64,000 nt of DNA from positions 1 to 64,000 of the forward strand of contig JALSQI010000039.1 in assembly GCA_026985525.1 (NCBI GenBank). Direction: 5' to 3'. Shown here one piece after another: positions 63,834 to 64,000 of this stretch. The stretch is from Archaeoglobaceae archaeon. Lineage in GTDB: Archaea; Halobacteriota; Archaeoglobi; Archaeoglobales; Archaeoglobaceae. Under the pieces are notes generated by a model that saw only the letters and a list, made by a program, of their open reading frames with translations, was not told the origin of the DNA and searched no databases. A program made the position numbers and the translations under genes. How positions within the stretch are numbered: position 1 is the first letter of the stretch; every line of letters starts with the position of its first letter.

Positions 63834-64000
63834 TCAGCTTTGTTGAGAAGACTTAAGGTTTTTGCCTCTCAAAGCTTTTTCCACAACTCTCTTGCCAATT
63901 AACTTTTCTGCTTTTTCCCTCATTTTAATTAGTTCACTCAAATTCCTTATACCATTACTGTAAAGCTTTCTCGCTCTAACTCTACCTACTCCTTCCAACT
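63834..64000 (-). CDS. C-terminal end of Hel308-type helicase (partial)
   Basis: Only the last 54 residues are in the window. LEGVGRVRARKLYSNGIRNL is the helix-hairpin-helix that closes Hel308 (Hjm), a Ski2-like helicase acting at stalled forks. The frame ends with TGA at 63834-63836 and is open to the right edge of the window. Confidence 0.75.
   Translation of the reverse strand, partial: LEGVGRVRARKLYSNGIRNLSELIKMREKAEKLIGKRVVEKALRGKNLKSSQQS

Overview
The window looks like a chromosomal segment of a hyperthermophilic euryarchaeon of the Archaeoglobales (Archaeoglobus/Ferroglobus/Geoglobus type). The reasons are the archaeal information-processing genes (aIF1, aIF1A, ribosomal proteins eS1, eS8 and uL11, Spt5, SecE, PCNA, RNA polymerase subunit P, aCPSF1, proteasome beta, XPB-Bax1, Hel308), C1 carriers of the methanofuran pathway (FwdB beside a CdhB-like protein), a pentaheme c-type cytochrome, archaeal phospholipid genes with an archaeosortase, and AT-rich promoters with TATA boxes and GGAGGTGA-type ribosome binding sites. 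The assignment is inferred from gene content; no 16S rRNA is present.

Layout. 1-7.5 kb: a minus-strand type I-B-like CRISPR effector operon (cas6-cas8-small subunit-cas7-cas5-cas3). No array and no cas1/cas2/cas4 lie in the window; they may be beyond the left edge. 7.6-7.8 kb: tRNA-Arg(CCT) and tRNA-Thr(CGT). 7.8-12.5 kb: mobB, aCPSF1, psmB and glnA. 12.6-18.4 kb: aIF1, a HerA/DUF555/Cas4-like nuclease run, then a CdhB-like/ferredoxin fusion, fwdB and a KEOPS subunit. 18.4-24.7 kb: a KaiC-like ATPase, a multiheme cytochrome, a small DUF5320-like gene under a perfect palindrome, and a lipid/sorting operon (artA, psd, pssA, mptD, a HemK-type methyltransferase) divergent from tyrS-aIF1A. 24.7-33.6 kb: eS1, two KaiC paralogues, nadE, argF, AMMECR1, eS8, a cation exchanger and argH. 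33.7-41.7 kb: a pilin-like LamG protein and a GH114-like protein with a probable frameshift, HAD phosphatase, Lrp regulator, xpb-bax1, ogt and nadM. 41.9-51.7 kb: amt-glnK, cbiA/cfbB, rpoP, endonuclease V, a DtxR regulator lacking a normal start codon, the L11-Spt5-SecE-FtsZ block, pyrC and PCNA. 51.8-64 kb: a TatD-like hydrolase, ferritin-like lipoprotein, DUF1152, mdh, CoA-disulfide reductase/NADH oxidase, two tandem moeA genes, nikR, leuD, a DUF1998 helicase, a helical protein and the end of hel308.

Points that stand out: (1) the C-terminal domain of Cas8 is duplicated as a separate small gene that fits a dedicated Cas11 small subunit; (2) a 267-bp block is identical in the two adjacent moeA genes although their flanks have diverged, as expected of recent gene conversion; (3) a CdhB-like domain is fused to a 2[4Fe-4S] ferredoxin beside a lone fwdB; (4) there are probable one-base frameshifts in the GH114-like gene and in the gene at the left edge; (5) two perfect or near-perfect palindromes lie in promoter regions. 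Nickel, molybdenum/tungsten and nitrogen handling recur (nikR, moeA x2, mobB, fwdB, amt-glnK-glnA), as expected of a C1-metabolising anaerobe. No stretch longer than about 300 bases is without a gene; the longest gap is glnA-aIF1 (about 225 bases, with two TATA boxes).
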